Positions 1 to 9,498 of a stretch of DNA of 64,000 bases are shown piece after piece. The position numbers and the translations under genes were made by a program. The notes under the pieces are model-generated. The model was not told where the DNA came from and did not search any database. It was given only the letters and a program-made list of their open reading frames with translations. The DNA lies in assembly GCF_023571765.1 (NCBI RefSeq), contig NZ_JAMJXC010000003.1, positions 310,001-374,000 on the forward strand. Direction: 5' to 3'. Each line of letters begins with the position of its first letter. Positions within the stretch are counted from its first letter, which is position 1. The stretch comes from Xanthobacter aminoxidans (GTDB lineage: Bacteria > Pseudomonadota > Alphaproteobacteria > Rhizobiales > Xanthobacteraceae).

Positions 1-515
1 AGCACGTCGGCGGCCGGGCGGGAGACGAGGTCGCCGCGCAGCTTGGGGATGATGCAGAAGGTGCAGCGGTTGGAGCAGCCTTCGGAGATCTTGAGATAGG
101 CATAGTGCCGGGGCGTGAGCTTCACGCCCTGCTCGGGCACGAGATCGAGGAAGGGATCGTGCTGCGGCGGCACCGCCTCGTGGACCGCGGCGAGCACGCT
201 CTCGTACTGCTGCGGGCCGGTGATGGCGAGGACGCTGGGATGCACCTCGCGGATCTGCTCCGGCTCGGCGCCCATGCAGCCGGTGACGACGACCTTGCCG
301 TTTTCCGCCAGCGCCTCGCCGATGGCGGACAGGCTCTCGGCCTTGGCGCTGTCCAGGAAGCCGCAGGTGTTGACGATGACGAGGTCCGCGCCCTGATGGG
401 TCTTCGTCAGCTCGTAGCCCTCGGCGCGCAGGCGCGTGACGATGCGCTCACTGTCCACCAGCGCCTTCGGGCAGCCGAGGGAGACGAAGGAGATGCGCGG
501 CGCGGGCTCGGCCAT
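1..515 (-). CDS. rimO: Ribosomal protein S12 methylthiotransferase RimO (3' end cut by window)
   Basis: Only the first 171 residues are inside the window; the rest runs off the left edge. RimO is a radical-SAM enzyme that methylthiolates an aspartate of ribosomal protein S12. The N-terminal methylthiotransferase domain keeps its three cluster cysteines (C15 in [13 protein letters not shown]51 in VNTCGFLD, C80 in VTGCMG), and the radical-SAM cysteines follow as CSNRCTFC (C147, C151, C154). The stretch after it, [13 protein letters not shown], is typical of RimO rather than of the tRNA enzyme MiaB. The start ATG at 513-515 gives [17 protein letters not shown], the usual beginning of the family. 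It is transcribed away from the tyrS side with a spacer of about 190 bases. Confidence 0.93.
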   Translation of the reverse strand, partial: MAEPAPRISFVSLGCPKALVDSERIVTRLRAEGYELTKTHQGADLVIVNTCGFLDSAKAESLSAIGEALAENGKVVVTGCMGAEPEQIREVHPSVLAITGPQQYESVLAAVHEAVPPQHDPFLDLVPEQGVKLTPRHYAYLKISEGCSNRCTFCIIPKLRGDLVSRPAADV

Positions 516-536
516 GGGGAGGCGGGTTCTTTCTGA

Positions 537-582
537 AGCATTTTCCAGCGAAGGGGGTACCGGTTCGCGTGACGAAAATGCG
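537..582. repeat. Putative dispersed intergenic repeat with GCATTTTC/GAAAATGC ends
   Basis: Lies in the 192-base spacer between rimO and tyrS. The ends form an 8-base inverted repeat (GCATTTTC near 538 and GAAAATGC near 574) around a centre containing ACCGGT. From memory, very similar sequence (GAACCGGTNNCC next to TTCG and GAAAAT) recurs between genes of many Hyphomicrobiales. Only one copy is in this window, so the repeat status is recall, not something shown here. Confidence 0.4.
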
Positions 583-707
583 TTGAAACAGGTGGCTGTG
601 CGAAGGGCGTGCGCTTACGGCAGCGCGACGGGGCCGTCAACGCCGGGTCTTTGGCGGGCCTTTGTGGCCGAAGGAGGGAGGAGGGGGCCGGACGCCGACC
701 CAGCGCC

Positions 708-1958
708 TCACACCGGCTTCAGCAGCACGTGCTTCTTCTTGCCCATGGAGAGCTTCACGACGCCCTCGGGGGTGAGCGCGGCAAGGTCGATCACCGCCTT
801 CTCGTCGGTCACAACGGCGTCGTTCACGCGCAAGCCACCGCCCTTGATCTGGCGGCGCGCCTCGCTGGTGGAGACGACGAGGCCGGCCTCCACGAAGGCG
901 TTGGCGACGGCAAGGCCCGCCTCCAGCTTCGCCCGCGGCAGCTCCACGGTCGGCAGGTCCACGGCCAGCGCGCCCTGCTCGAAGGTGGTGCGGGCGGTCT
1001 CCTTGGCCTTCTCGGCGGCCTCGCGGCCGTGCAGGAGCGCGGTCGCCTCGGTGGCGAGCACCTCCTTGGCGATGTTGATCTCCTGGCCTTGAAGCGTGGC
1101 GAGGCGGGCGATTTCGTCCAGCGGCAGCTCGGTGAAGAGCTTGAGGAACCGCTCCACGTCCGCATCGCCGGCATTGCGCCAGTACTGCCAGTATTCGTAG
1201 GGGCTCAGAAGGTCGGCATCGAGCCACACGGCGCCGCCGGCGGTCTTGCCCATCTTGGCGCCGGAGGAGGTGGTGAGCAGCGGGGTCGTCAGCGCGAAGA
1301 GGTCGGCGCCGTGCATGCGGCGGCCCAGCTCCATGCCGTTGACGATGTTGCCCCACTGGTCGGAGCCGCCCATCTGCAGCATGCAGCCGTGGCGCCGGTT
1401 CAGCTCCACGAAGTCATAGGCCTGCAGGATCATGTAGTTGAATTCGAGGAAGGTGAGCGGCTGCTCGCGCTCCAGGCGCAGCTTCACCGAATCGAAGGTC
1501 AGCATGCGGTTGATGGTGAAATGCGGCCCCACCTCGCGCAGGAGGGGGATGTATTTCAGCTCGTCCAGCCAGCCCGCATTGTTCTCCATGATGGCGCCCC
1601 CGTCGAAATCGAGGAAGCGCGCGAAGACCTTGCGGATAGAGGCGATGTTGGCGTTGATCTGCTCATCGGTGAGCATCTGGCGCTGTGTGTCCTTGCCGGA
1701 CGGGTCGCCGATCTTGGTGGTGCCGCCGCCCATGAGCGCGATCGGCCGGTGGCCGGTGCGCTGGAGGGTGCGCAGCATCATGATGGAGAGCAGGTGCCCC
1801 GCATGCAGGCTCGATGCGGTAGCGTCGAAGCCGATATAGGCGGTGATGGGCCCTTCCGCGGCCTTGGCATCGAGGCGCTCGAGGTCCGAGCACTGGTGGA
1901 TATAGCCGCGCTCGGAGAGCGTGCGCAGGAAGTCGGAGCGGAAGGAAGGAGAAGTCAT
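708..1958 (-). CDS. tyrS: Tyrosyl-tRNA synthetase
   Basis: A 416-residue class I aminoacyl-tRNA synthetase that charges tRNA-Tyr with tyrosine in the cytoplasm. The HIGH-type signature is HAGH at residues 52-55 and the KMSKS-type loop is KMGKT at 235-239. The tyrosine pocket lies in [15 protein letters not shown] and [11 protein letters not shown]. The C-terminal part (from about residue 350) has the S4 RNA-binding fold, with the segment [18 protein letters not shown] chose the ATG at 1956-1958 ([11 protein letters not shown]); the open frame runs on far upstream, but that part lies antisense to anmK and has no synthetase similarity. The gene is divergent from anmK with about 100 bases between the starts, a common arrangement in this order. 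Confidence 0.97.
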   Translation of the reverse strand: MTSPSFRSDFLRTLSERGYIHQCSDLERLDAKAAEGPITAYIGFDATASSLHAGHLLSIMMLRTLQRTGHRPIALMGGGTTKIGDPSGKDTQRQMLTDEQINANIASIRKVFARFLDFDGGAIMENNAGWLDELKYIPLLREVGPHFTINRMLTFDSVKLRLEREQPLTFLEFNYMILQAYDFVELNRRHGCMLQMGGSDQWGNIVNGMELGRRMHGADLFALTTPLLTTSSGAKMGKTAGGAVWLDADLLSPYEYWQYWRNAGDADVERFLKLFTELPLDEIARLATLQGQEINIAKEVLATEATALLHGREAAEKAKETARTTFEQGALAVDLPTVELPRAKLEAGLAVANAFVEAGLVVSTSEARRQIKGGGLRVNDAVVTDEKAVIDLAALTPEGVVKLSMGKKKHVLLKPV

Positions 1959-2060
1959 CACACAGATCGAGGCTTGAGGCGGGCGCTCACGCGCCGGAAA
2001 GGAGCGGTGGTGTATCAGGTCCGGCGCAAGAATGCATGTGCGTGAGGCGAGGGGGTGGAT

Positions 2061-3170
2061 ATGCGTGTCGTCGGGCTGATGAGCGGCACCTCCATGGACG
2101 GCATCGATGCCGCCTTGATCGAGACCGATGGCGAGAGTGTCGCCTGGCTCGGCTCCGCGCTCACCCGCTCCATCGACGCCAAAACCCGCGCGCTCCTCGT
2201 CACCGCCATGGAAGATGCGCGCGGCGTGAACCATCGCGATGACCGGCCCGGCGCGCTGGCGGAAGCCGAGCGCCGCATCACCGATCTTCATGCCGAAGCC
2301 GTGCGGGCGCTGCTGGAGCCGCTGCGGCTCACCCCCGGCGACATCGACCTCGTGGGCTTCCACGGCCAGACGGTCATCCACCGGCCCGATGCGCGCCTCA
2401 CCGTCCAGGTCGGCGAGGGGCAGCGCCTCGCCTCGGCGCTGGGCATCCCGGTGGTGGCGGATTTCCGCGCGGCGGATGTGGCGGCGGGCGGGCAGGGGGC
2501 GCCGCTGGTGCCGGTGTTCCATCAGGCACTGGTGCGGCGGCTCACCTTGCCGCAGCCGGTGGCGGTGCTGAATGTGGGCGGGGTCGCCAATGTCACGGTC
2601 ATTGATGGGGATGCCCCGCCCATCGCCTGCGACACCGGGCCGGGCAATGCCCTGATCGACGATTTCCTGAAGGAGCGCACCGGCGTTCCCTTCGACGCAG
2701 ACGGCCGCGCGGCCGCCGCCGGACGGGTAGACGAGGAGCGAGTCGCGGCGGTGCTGGCCGACCCCTTCTTCCAACTGCCGCCCCCCAAGTCGCTGGATCG
2801 CAACGCCTTTCGGCGGGCGGCCACGGAGCGGATGGGGCTGGCGGGTCTGTCTCTGGAGGATGGCGCGGCGACGCTGACGGCGCTCACGGCGGCGACGGTC
2901 GCGGCCATCGTTCCGTTCCTGCCCTGGCCTCCGGCGGTATGGATCGTCGCGGGGGGCGGTGCGCGCAATCCGACTTTGCTCGCCATGTTGGCGGAGAGTC
3001 TCGGGGCGGAGGTCCGCACGGCCGATCGAGTGGGGTGGTCCGGCGATGCGCTGGAGGCCCACGCCTTCGGCTATCTCGCCGCGCGCTCGCTGCGGGGCCT
3101 GCCGCTGACGTTTCCGACCACCACCGGGGTGGCGGCGCCGATGACGGGCGGGGTGCTGTTCCGGCCGTGA
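2061..3170 (+). CDS. anmK: Anhydro-N-acetylmuramic acid kinase
   Basis: A 369-residue sugar kinase of the AnmK family (ASKHA fold). It hydrolyses and phosphorylates 1,6-anhydro-MurNAc released by murein turnover to MurNAc-6-P, a peptidoglycan recycling step. Diagnostic motifs are the N-terminal [15 protein letters not shown], the [14 protein letters not shown] block with the catalytic region, NVGGVANVT, and [11 protein letters not shown]. An in-frame GTG at 2055 is possible, but the purine run GAGGGG at 2049-2054 sits directly against it and is correctly spaced for the ATG at 2061, so I prefer 2061. It is divergent from tyrS. Another recycling enzyme, the dipeptide epimerase, lies near 59 kb. 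Confidence 0.95.
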   Translation: MRVVGLMSGTSMDGIDAALIETDGESVAWLGSALTRSIDAKTRALLVTAMEDARGVNHRDDRPGALAEAERRITDLHAEAVRALLEPLRLTPGDIDLVGFHGQTVIHRPDARLTVQVGEGQRLASALGIPVVADFRAADVAAGGQGAPLVPVFHQALVRRLTLPQPVAVLNVGGVANVTVIDGDAPPIACDTGPGNALIDDFLKERTGVPFDADGRAAAAGRVDEERVAAVLADPFFQLPPPKSLDRNAFRRAATERMGLAGLSLEDGAATLTALTAATVAAIVPFLPWPPAVWIVAGGGARNPTLLAMLAESLGAEVRTADRVGWSGDALEAHAFGYLAARSLRGLPLTFPTTTGVAAPMTGGVLFRP

Positions 3171-3183
3171 GGGGCCTGTGCCT

Positions 3184-3222
3184 CCCCTCTCCCCTCGCGG
3201 GAGAGGGGTTGGGGGTGAGGGG
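3184..3222. repeat. REP-like palindromic element, left copy
   Basis: Just after anmK. The core CTCTCCCCTCGCGGGAGAG folds on itself and is followed by GGGTTGGGGGTGAGGGG. Together with the element at 3269-3304 it forms an inverted pair about 45 bases apart, the layout of bacterial interspersed REP pairs. Confidence 0.65.
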
Positions 3223-3268
3223 GCTGGTCGGGGTTCGCCAACCAACAGGCCGGACAAAAGGCGCGATA

Positions 3269-3304
3269 CCCCTCACCCCAGCCCTCTCCCGCAAGGGGAG
3301 AGGG
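3269..3304. repeat. REP-like palindromic element, right (inverted) copy
   Basis: Starts CCCCTCACCCCAGCCCTCTC and continues into GCAAGGGGAGAGGG. Its reverse complement matches the left copy at nearly all positions, so the two stand tail to tail between anmK and the hydrolase terminator. Confidence 0.65.
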
Positions 3305-3338
3305 AGCACGGTTGGCTCCAGACCCTCCCCCAAACGAA

Positions 3339-3362
3339 AACGGCGCGCCGAAGCGCGCCGTT
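3339..3362 (-). terminator. Rho-independent terminator of the alpha/beta hydrolase gene
   Basis: The stem AACGGCGCGC/GCGCGCCGTT (3339-3348 with 3353-3362) has a four-base loop. Read on the minus strand it is followed by a T-rich tail (GTTTTCGTTTG, towards 3331). It lies 20 bases beyond the stop of the hydrolase gene. Confidence 0.8.
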
Positions 3363-3381
3363 CAAGCGGAACGAGCCGAAA

Positions 3382-4044
3382 TCAGGCGGCGCTGTCCTTG
3401 CGGGTACCGGGGAGGCGCTTGTCGAGATAGGTGCCGACGACGCCCATCAGATCCTCGGTCTTGCCGTCGAAGAAGTGGTTGGCGCCGGGCACCACCTGCT
3501 GCTCGATGACGATGCCCTTCTGGGTCTTCAGCTTCTCCACCAGCGTCTGCACCGCAGAGGTGGGCACCACCGCATCCTTGTCGCCATGAACGAACAGGCC
3601 GGAAGAGGGGCAGGGGGCGAGGAAGGAGAAGTCGTAGAGGTTCGCCGGCGCGGCGATGGAGATGAAGCCTTCCACCTCGGGACGGCGCATCAGCAGCTGC
3701 ATGCCGATCCACGCGCCGAAGGAGAAGCCGGCGATCCAGCAGGCGCGGGCATCCGGGTTCACCGACTGCGCCCAGTCGAGCGCGGCGGCGGCGTCCGAAA
3801 GCTCGCCCTGGCCGTGGTCGAACGAGCCCTGCGAGCGGCCCACGCCCCGGAAGTTGAAGCGCAGCACCGAGAAGCCGCGGTTCACGAACTGGTAGTACAG
3901 ATTGTACACGACCGGATTGTTCATCGTCCCGCCGAACTGCGGGTGCGGATGAAGAATGATGGCGATGGGCGCGTTGCGGGTCTTGGCGGGCTGGTAGCGG
4001 CCTTCGAGGCGCCCCTTTTCGCCGGGGAAGATCACTTCTGGCAT
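3382..4044 (-). CDS. Alpha/beta hydrolase (COG2945-type)
   Basis: About 220 residues, one alpha/beta hydrolase domain. The nucleophile elbow is GFSFGAW (GxSxG), the acid is probably in GDKDAVVP and the histidine in GANHFFDG; the oxyanion region is HPHPQFGGTMNN. This matches the family of small bacterial hydrolases often annotated as dienelactone-hydrolase-like; the substrate is unknown. The ATG at 4042-4044 (MPEVIFPGEKG) has an AGAGG 12 bases upstream; a TTG four codons earlier is directly against that site and less likely. It is a single gene with its own terminator, and its start faces the suf promoter region. Confidence 0.85.
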   Translation of the reverse strand: MPEVIFPGEKGRLEGRYQPAKTRNAPIAIILHPHPQFGGTMNNPVVYNLYYQFVNRGFSVLRFNFRGVGRSQGSFDHGQGELSDAAAALDWAQSVNPDARACWIAGFSFGAWIGMQLLMRRPEVEGFISIAAPANLYDFSFLAPCPSSGLFVHGDKDAVVPTSAVQTLVEKLKTQKGIVIEQQVVPGANHFFDGKTEDLMGVVGTYLDKRLPGTRKDSAA

Positions 4045-4168
4045 GGAAGTCTGCAACCTCTGGGTAGCAATGACGCGCGGCGCGCCCGTTCCGTCCTATA
4101 GGACGACGGGTCCGGCGCGGGAACCCGTCAGCATGACCCCTGTCGACTTGACGCCGGAACGGTAATGC

Positions 4169-4197
4169 TTGACTAACGGACGCGCGAGACCTATCTA
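4169..4197 (+). promoter_or_regulatory. Sigma-70-type promoter of the suf operon
   Basis: The -35 box TTGACT (4169-4174) and the -10 box TATCTA (4192-4197) are separated by exactly 17 bases. They stand about 155 bases upstream of the first suf operon gene, in the roughly 300-base spacer 4045-4353, which is otherwise empty of genes. The predicted start of transcription falls inside the palindrome that follows. Confidence 0.65.
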
Positions 4198-4214
4198 TTT
4201 AGAATAATTCTAAT
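4198..4214 (+). promoter_or_regulatory. Irr/ICE-type iron-response operator at the suf promoter
   Basis: The sequence is TTTAGAATAATTCTAAT, which fits the iron control element TTTAGAA-N3-TTCTAAA bound by Irr in Hyphomicrobiales at 13 of 14 defined bases. It begins directly after the -10 box and would cover the transcription start, the position expected for repression. In Agrobacterium, Irr together with RirA controls the suf operon, so the placement makes biological sense. Binding itself is inference. Confidence 0.7.
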
Positions 4215-4353
4215 TTGTTCCCGGCGGCTGCGCGAACCTAGGGGCGCTGCGTTGTGAGAATGGGTGAAGTTTGACCTATGACGGAGATCGCCGGCAATTG
4301 CAAGCCTGGCACGGGTCGCGGGTGCGTTTGGCACATGCGGCCGGGAGGCGGAG

Positions 4354-5604
4354 ATGAGCGCGGGCGACGCGTCGCGGCAGATGGGTACCATCGCGGGCAC
4401 GGTTGAGGCGACCATCGCTTCCCGCCCGCCGGTGCCTCGCCGCGCCTATCTCGATCATAACGCCACGAGCCCCCTTCGGCCCGAGGCCCGCGCCGCGCTG
4501 GTCGCCGCGCTGGATGCGGGTGGCAATGCCTCTTCCGTCCATGCTGAAGGCCGCGCCGCGCGCGCCCGCATCGAGGCTGCCCGCGCGGCCGTCGCGGCGC
4601 TGGCGGGAGCGCCCGTCCGGGGCGTAGTCTTCACCTCCGGCGCCACCGAGGCGGCGGCGCTGGCGCTGCATCCCGCCGTCGAGATCGCCGGACGGGCCAA
4701 GCCCTGCGATGTGCTGCTCGCAAGCGCCGTCGAGCACCCGGCCGTGCTCAAGGGCCATCGTTTCCCATCCGACGCCTTGGAAATCCTGCCGGTGGATGGC
4801 GAGGGGCGGCTCGATCTCGCCGCGCTGGCCGAGGCGCTGGCCCGCCATCGCGCCGCCGGCCGGCGCGCGATGCTGGCAGTGATGGCGGCGAACAACGAGA
4901 CCGGCGTGATCCAGCCCGTGGCCGAGGCGGCGCGGCTGGTGCATGAGGCGGACGGCATTGTCTTCTGCGACGCGGTTCAGGCCGCCGGGCGCATCCTGCT
5001 GGACATGACGGCGCTAGGCGCCGACTTTCTTGCGTTGTCCGCCCACAAGATCGGCGGTCCCCCCGGCGTTGGCGCGCTGGTGGCGGCGGGGCCGGACCAT
5101 CGCACCGCGCCGCTGCTCTCCGGCGGCGGGCAGGAGCGCAACCGGCGCGCGGGCACCGAGAACGGGCCGGCCATCGTCGGCTTCGGCGCGGCGGCAAATG
5201 CCGTGAAGGCAGCGCTTTCCGCCGAGGCGGAGCGGCTTGCCGTGCTGCGCGACCGTCTGGAACGGGCGGTGCTGGAGGGCGTTCCCGGTACGAGGGTCGT
5301 GGGCGCGGGCGCCGATCGCCTGCCCAACACCACCATGGTCACATTCGCCGGACTTCGGGCCGAGACACTGGTGATCGCGCTGGACCTCGCCCACGTAAGC
5401 ATCAGTGCCGGCTCGGCCTGCTCGTCCGGCAAGGTCGGCGCCTCGCAGGTGCTGCTCGCCATGGGACTGCCCGAGGACGAGGCGGCGGGCGCCATTCGCC
5501 TGTCGCTCGGCTGGTCGAGCACCATCGAGGATGTGGATGCCGCGGTCGAAGCCTTGAAAAAGGCCGTGCCGCAGCTGAGAAGCCGCGCTTCACGCGCGGC
5601 ATAG
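4354..5604 (+). CDS. Cysteine desulfurase, NifS/IscS-like, first gene of the suf operon
   Basis: A 416-residue fold-type I PLP enzyme that takes sulfur from cysteine as a persulfide for Fe-S cluster building. Motifs are YLDHNATSPLRPEA, TSGATEA, the PLP lysine K232 in SAHKIGGPPG, and the catalytic cysteine C356 in SISAGSACSSGK, whose long flexible loop is typical of the IscS/NifS (class I) branch. This differs from the SufS further down the same operon. The N-terminus has about 28 extra residues before the fold begins. The ATG at 4354 follows a strong GGGAGGCGGAG. The stop is followed by hairpins and then sufB. Confidence 0.92.
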   Translation: MSAGDASRQMGTIAGTVEATIASRPPVPRRAYLDHNATSPLRPEARAALVAALDAGGNASSVHAEGRAARARIEAARAAVAALAGAPVRGVVFTSGATEAAALALHPAVEIAGRAKPCDVLLASAVEHPAVLKGHRFPSDALEILPVDGEGRLDLAALAEALARHRAAGRRAMLAVMAANNETGVIQPVAEAARLVHEADGIVFCDAVQAAGRILLDMTALGADFLALSAHKIGGPPGVGALVAAGPDHRTAPLLSGGGQERNRRAGTENGPAIVGFGAAANAVKAALSAEAERLAVLRDRLERAVLEGVPGTRVVGAGADRLPNTTMVTFAGLRAETLVIALDLAHVSISAGSACSSGKVGASQVLLAMGLPEDEAAGAIRLSLGWSSTIEDVDAAVEALKKAVPQLRSRASRAA

Positions 5605-5660
5605 CGGATTAAGCCGCGCTTTGCGCGGTTAGGGGAATTACGCCGCGCATCATGCGCGGC
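5582..5660 (+). repeat. Three tandem GC-rich hairpins between the desulfurase gene and sufB
   Basis: Three similar stem-loops at 5582-5600, 5611-5630 and 5642-5660 share the pattern GCCGCGC-(loop)-GCGCGGC; the middle one is imperfect. The first lies in the last codons of the desulfurase gene. There is no T-run after any of them, so they do not look like ordinary terminators. They may stabilise or process the suf messenger. Confidence 0.6.
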
Positions 5661-5711
5661 ACACGGACTTGACCCGCGGGCCTTGACCCCGCGTGGGAGA
5701 GGAGAAGAGAG

Positions 5712-7184
<1,473 letters not shown>

Positions 7185-7277
7185 CGAACCGGCCGGCGCG
7201 CCGCCGGCTCCATCCCCTTCTCGCGCAGCGCGTCCTTCGGGGCGCAGCCGCGCGGATCGACATTTCAAGGACCGACC

Positions 7278-8027
7278 ATGCTCGAAATCCGCAATCTCCA
7301 CGCCCGCATCGGCGAGAACGAGATTCTGAAGGGCCTCGACCTCACCATCCCGGATGGCGAGGTGCATGCCATCATGGGGCCGAACGGCTCCGGCAAGTCC
7401 ACGCTCTCCTACGTCCTCTCCGGCAAGCCCGATTATGAGGTGACGGACGGCAGCGTGAGCTTCGACGGCGCGGACCTGCTCGCGCTCGACGCCAGCGCGC
7501 GGGCGGCGGCGGGTGTCTTCCTCGCCTTCCAGTATCCCATCGAAATCCCCGGCGTTGCCAACATGACTTTCCTGCGGGCGGCCATGAACGCCCAGCGCAA
7601 GGCGCGCGGCGAGGAGGAAATCTCCACCCCCGACTTCCTGAAGCTGGTGCGCGCCAAGGCGCCGGACCTCGGCATCTCGCAGGACATGCTCCGGCGCGGC
7701 GTCAATGTCGGCTTCTCCGGCGGCGAGAAGAAGCGCAACGAAATCCTCCAGATGACCCTGCTGGAGCCCAAGCTCTGCATTCTGGATGAGACCGATTCCG
7801 GCCTCGACATCGACGCGCTCAAGGTGGTGTCTCACGGCGTGAATGCGCTGCGCAGCCCCAAGCGCTCCATGCTGGTCATCACCCATTATCAGCGCCTGCT
7901 CGACCATATCGTGCCGGATGTGGTGCACGTGATGCACAAGGGCCGCATCGTCCGCTCCGGCGGGCCGGAGCTGGCGCTGGAGCTGGAAGAGTCGGGCTAC
8001 GCGGCCTACGCGCAGGACGCGGCGTGA
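7278..8027 (+). CDS. sufC: Fe-S cluster assembly ATPase SufC
   Basis: A 249-residue ABC-type ATPase that works with SufB and SufD and drives cluster formation or iron entry; it is soluble and not a transporter. Walker A is GPNGSGKST (about residues 35-43), the signature is NVGFSGGEKKRNEILQM, and Walker B is LCILDETDSGLDIDALK, a SufC-specific form. The H-motif is ITHYQRLL. The length equals the family norm. The stop overlaps or touches the beginning of sufD, so the two are likely translationally coupled. Confidence 0.97.
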   Translation: MLEIRNLHARIGENEILKGLDLTIPDGEVHAIMGPNGSGKSTLSYVLSGKPDYEVTDGSVSFDGADLLALDASARAAAGVFLAFQYPIEIPGVANMTFLRAAMNAQRKARGEEEISTPDFLKLVRAKAPDLGISQDMLRRGVNVGFSGGEKKRNEILQMTLLEPKLCILDETDSGLDIDALKVVSHGVNALRSPKRSMLVITHYQRLLDHIVPDVVHVMHKGRIVRSGGPELALELEESGYAAYAQDAA

Positions 8028-8038
8028 AGGACGGCACC

Positions 8039-9367
8039 ATGACCATCAACGTCCGACCCGCCCGAACGGCGGCGGAAGAGGCGATCGCCGCCGCGCTCGA
8101 GGCGTCGATCGCCACCGAGGCGGGGCAGGGGCGTATCGCCGAGCTGCGCCGCGCCGCCCGCGATGCCTTCCTCTCCCACGGCCTGCCCAGCCGCCGTGTG
8201 GAAGAGTGGAAGTACACCGACCTGCGCGCCGCCATCCGCGACGTGCCCAATCGCGCCCCCGCGCCGGGTACGGTGGAGGATCTGGAAGCTGCGCCATTCG
8301 TGCCGGCCGTGCCCAATGCCGGACGCATCCTGTTCGTGAACGGCGTTCTCTCCCGCGCCGGCTCGGACTTCGCGGCGCTGTCGGAAGGCGTCACCGCCTT
8401 GCCGCTGGACACCGCCATCGCTGCCGGCGATCCGCTCGCCGATCGCATCAATGCCCTTTCGCCGAGCCGCTATGACGGGCCGCTGGCCCTCAACACCGGC
8501 TTCCTCGGCGAGGGCGTCGCGCTCCGCGTCGATGCCGGGGTGAAGGCCGCGCGGCCGGTTCACATCGCCCACGCTTTTCCGGGTAGCGAAGCCGTCTCCG
8601 GCTTCACCCGCACCGTCGTTGTGGTGGGCGAAGGCGCCGAGGTGACGCTGGTGGAGACCTTCGCCGGGCGTGATGGCGTCGCCTACCAGTCCAACCATGC
8701 GGTGGAGCTGGTGGTGGGCGACGGTGCGGTCGTGAACCTCGTGCGCATCCAGGAGGAGGGCGACGCCGCCTTCCACTTCGGCACCCTCATGCTGGAGCTG
8801 GGCCGCGAGGCGAAGCTGAACCTGTTCGCCCTCGCCCAGGGCTCGGCGCTGGCGCGCTACAACGTCTATGGCCGCTTCGAGGGCACCAGCGCCCATGCCG
8901 GTATCCGCGGCGCGACCCTCGCCCGTGGCCGCCAGCATTCGGACACGACCCTCGTCATCGATCATGCGGTGGCGGGGGGCGAGAGCCGCGAGCTGTTCAA
9001 GACCGTGCTCGCCGATGACGCCCACGGCGTGTTCCAAGGCAAGATCGTGGTGCGTCGCGCCGCCCAGAAGACCGACGGCCGGATGATGAGCCAGTCGCTC
9101 CTCCTCTCCGACCGCGCCGAGATGGACAACAAGCCGGAGCTGGAAATCTTCGCCGACGATGTCCAGTGCGGCCACGGTGCCACCGCCGGCGCGCTCGATC
9201 GCTCCATGCTGTTCTACCTGCGCTCGCGCGGCCTGCCGGAGAAGGAAGCCGAGATGCTCCTCATCCAGGCCTTCCTCGGCGAGGCGGTGGAATATGTGGA
9301 GAATGCGGACCTGCGCGACCTGCTGATCGAGCGGATCAGCGGGTGGCTGGAGAAGCGGGCGGCGTAG
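8039..9367 (+). CDS. sufD: Fe-S cluster assembly protein SufD
   Basis: A 442-residue partner of SufB in the SufBC2D scaffold. The N-terminal helical part contains LPSRRVEEWKYTDLRA, the classic SufD block, and the C-terminal beta-helix has GKIVVRRAAQKTDGRMMSQSLLLS and the histidine-bearing ADDVQCGHGATAG thought to hold the nascent cluster with SufB. I chose the ATG at 8039 with AAGGA eight bases upstream; a GTG at 8024 would overlap the sufC stop by four bases and is a fair alternative. Confidence 0.95.
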   Translation: MTINVRPARTAAEEAIAAALEASIATEAGQGRIAELRRAARDAFLSHGLPSRRVEEWKYTDLRAAIRDVPNRAPAPGTVEDLEAAPFVPAVPNAGRILFVNGVLSRAGSDFAALSEGVTALPLDTAIAAGDPLADRINALSPSRYDGPLALNTGFLGEGVALRVDAGVKAARPVHIAHAFPGSEAVSGFTRTVVVVGEGAEVTLVETFAGRDGVAYQSNHAVELVVGDGAVVNLVRIQEEGDAAFHFGTLMLELGREAKLNLFALAQGSALARYNVYGRFEGTSAHAGIRGATLARGRQHSDTTLVIDHAVAGGESRELFKTVLADDAHGVFQGKIVVRRAAQKTDGRMMSQSLLLSDRAEMDNKPELEIFADDVQCGHGATAGALDRSMLFYLRSRGLPEKEAEMLLIQAFLGEAVEYVENADLRDLLIERISGWLEKRAA

Positions 9368-9380
9368 GCCGCACCCGTCA

Positions 9381-9457
9381 TCCTCCGGCTTGACCGGAGG
9401 ATCCATGTCGCCACCGGCACCAGCGGAGGGATGGGCCCTCCGGTCGAGCCGGAGGGC
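9381..9457. repeat. Two palindromic units (CCTCCGG family) between sufD and sufS
   Basis: The first unit, TCCTCCGGCTTGACCGGAGGA, is at 9381-9401; the second, starting GCCCTCCGGTCGAGCCGGAG, is at 9435-9457. Both fold into near-perfect stems. Relatives occur at 11588-11610 and 26338-26362. Confidence 0.7.
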
Positions 9458-9498
9458 GACGGCAACACTGCGTTGAAGCGTTCCTTGAGGACATTGCC

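Noticed and set aside
1959-3257. Extension of the tyrS open frame to 849 codons
   Set aside because: The added part lies antisense to anmK and has arginine- and histidine-rich noise; the family start is at 1958.
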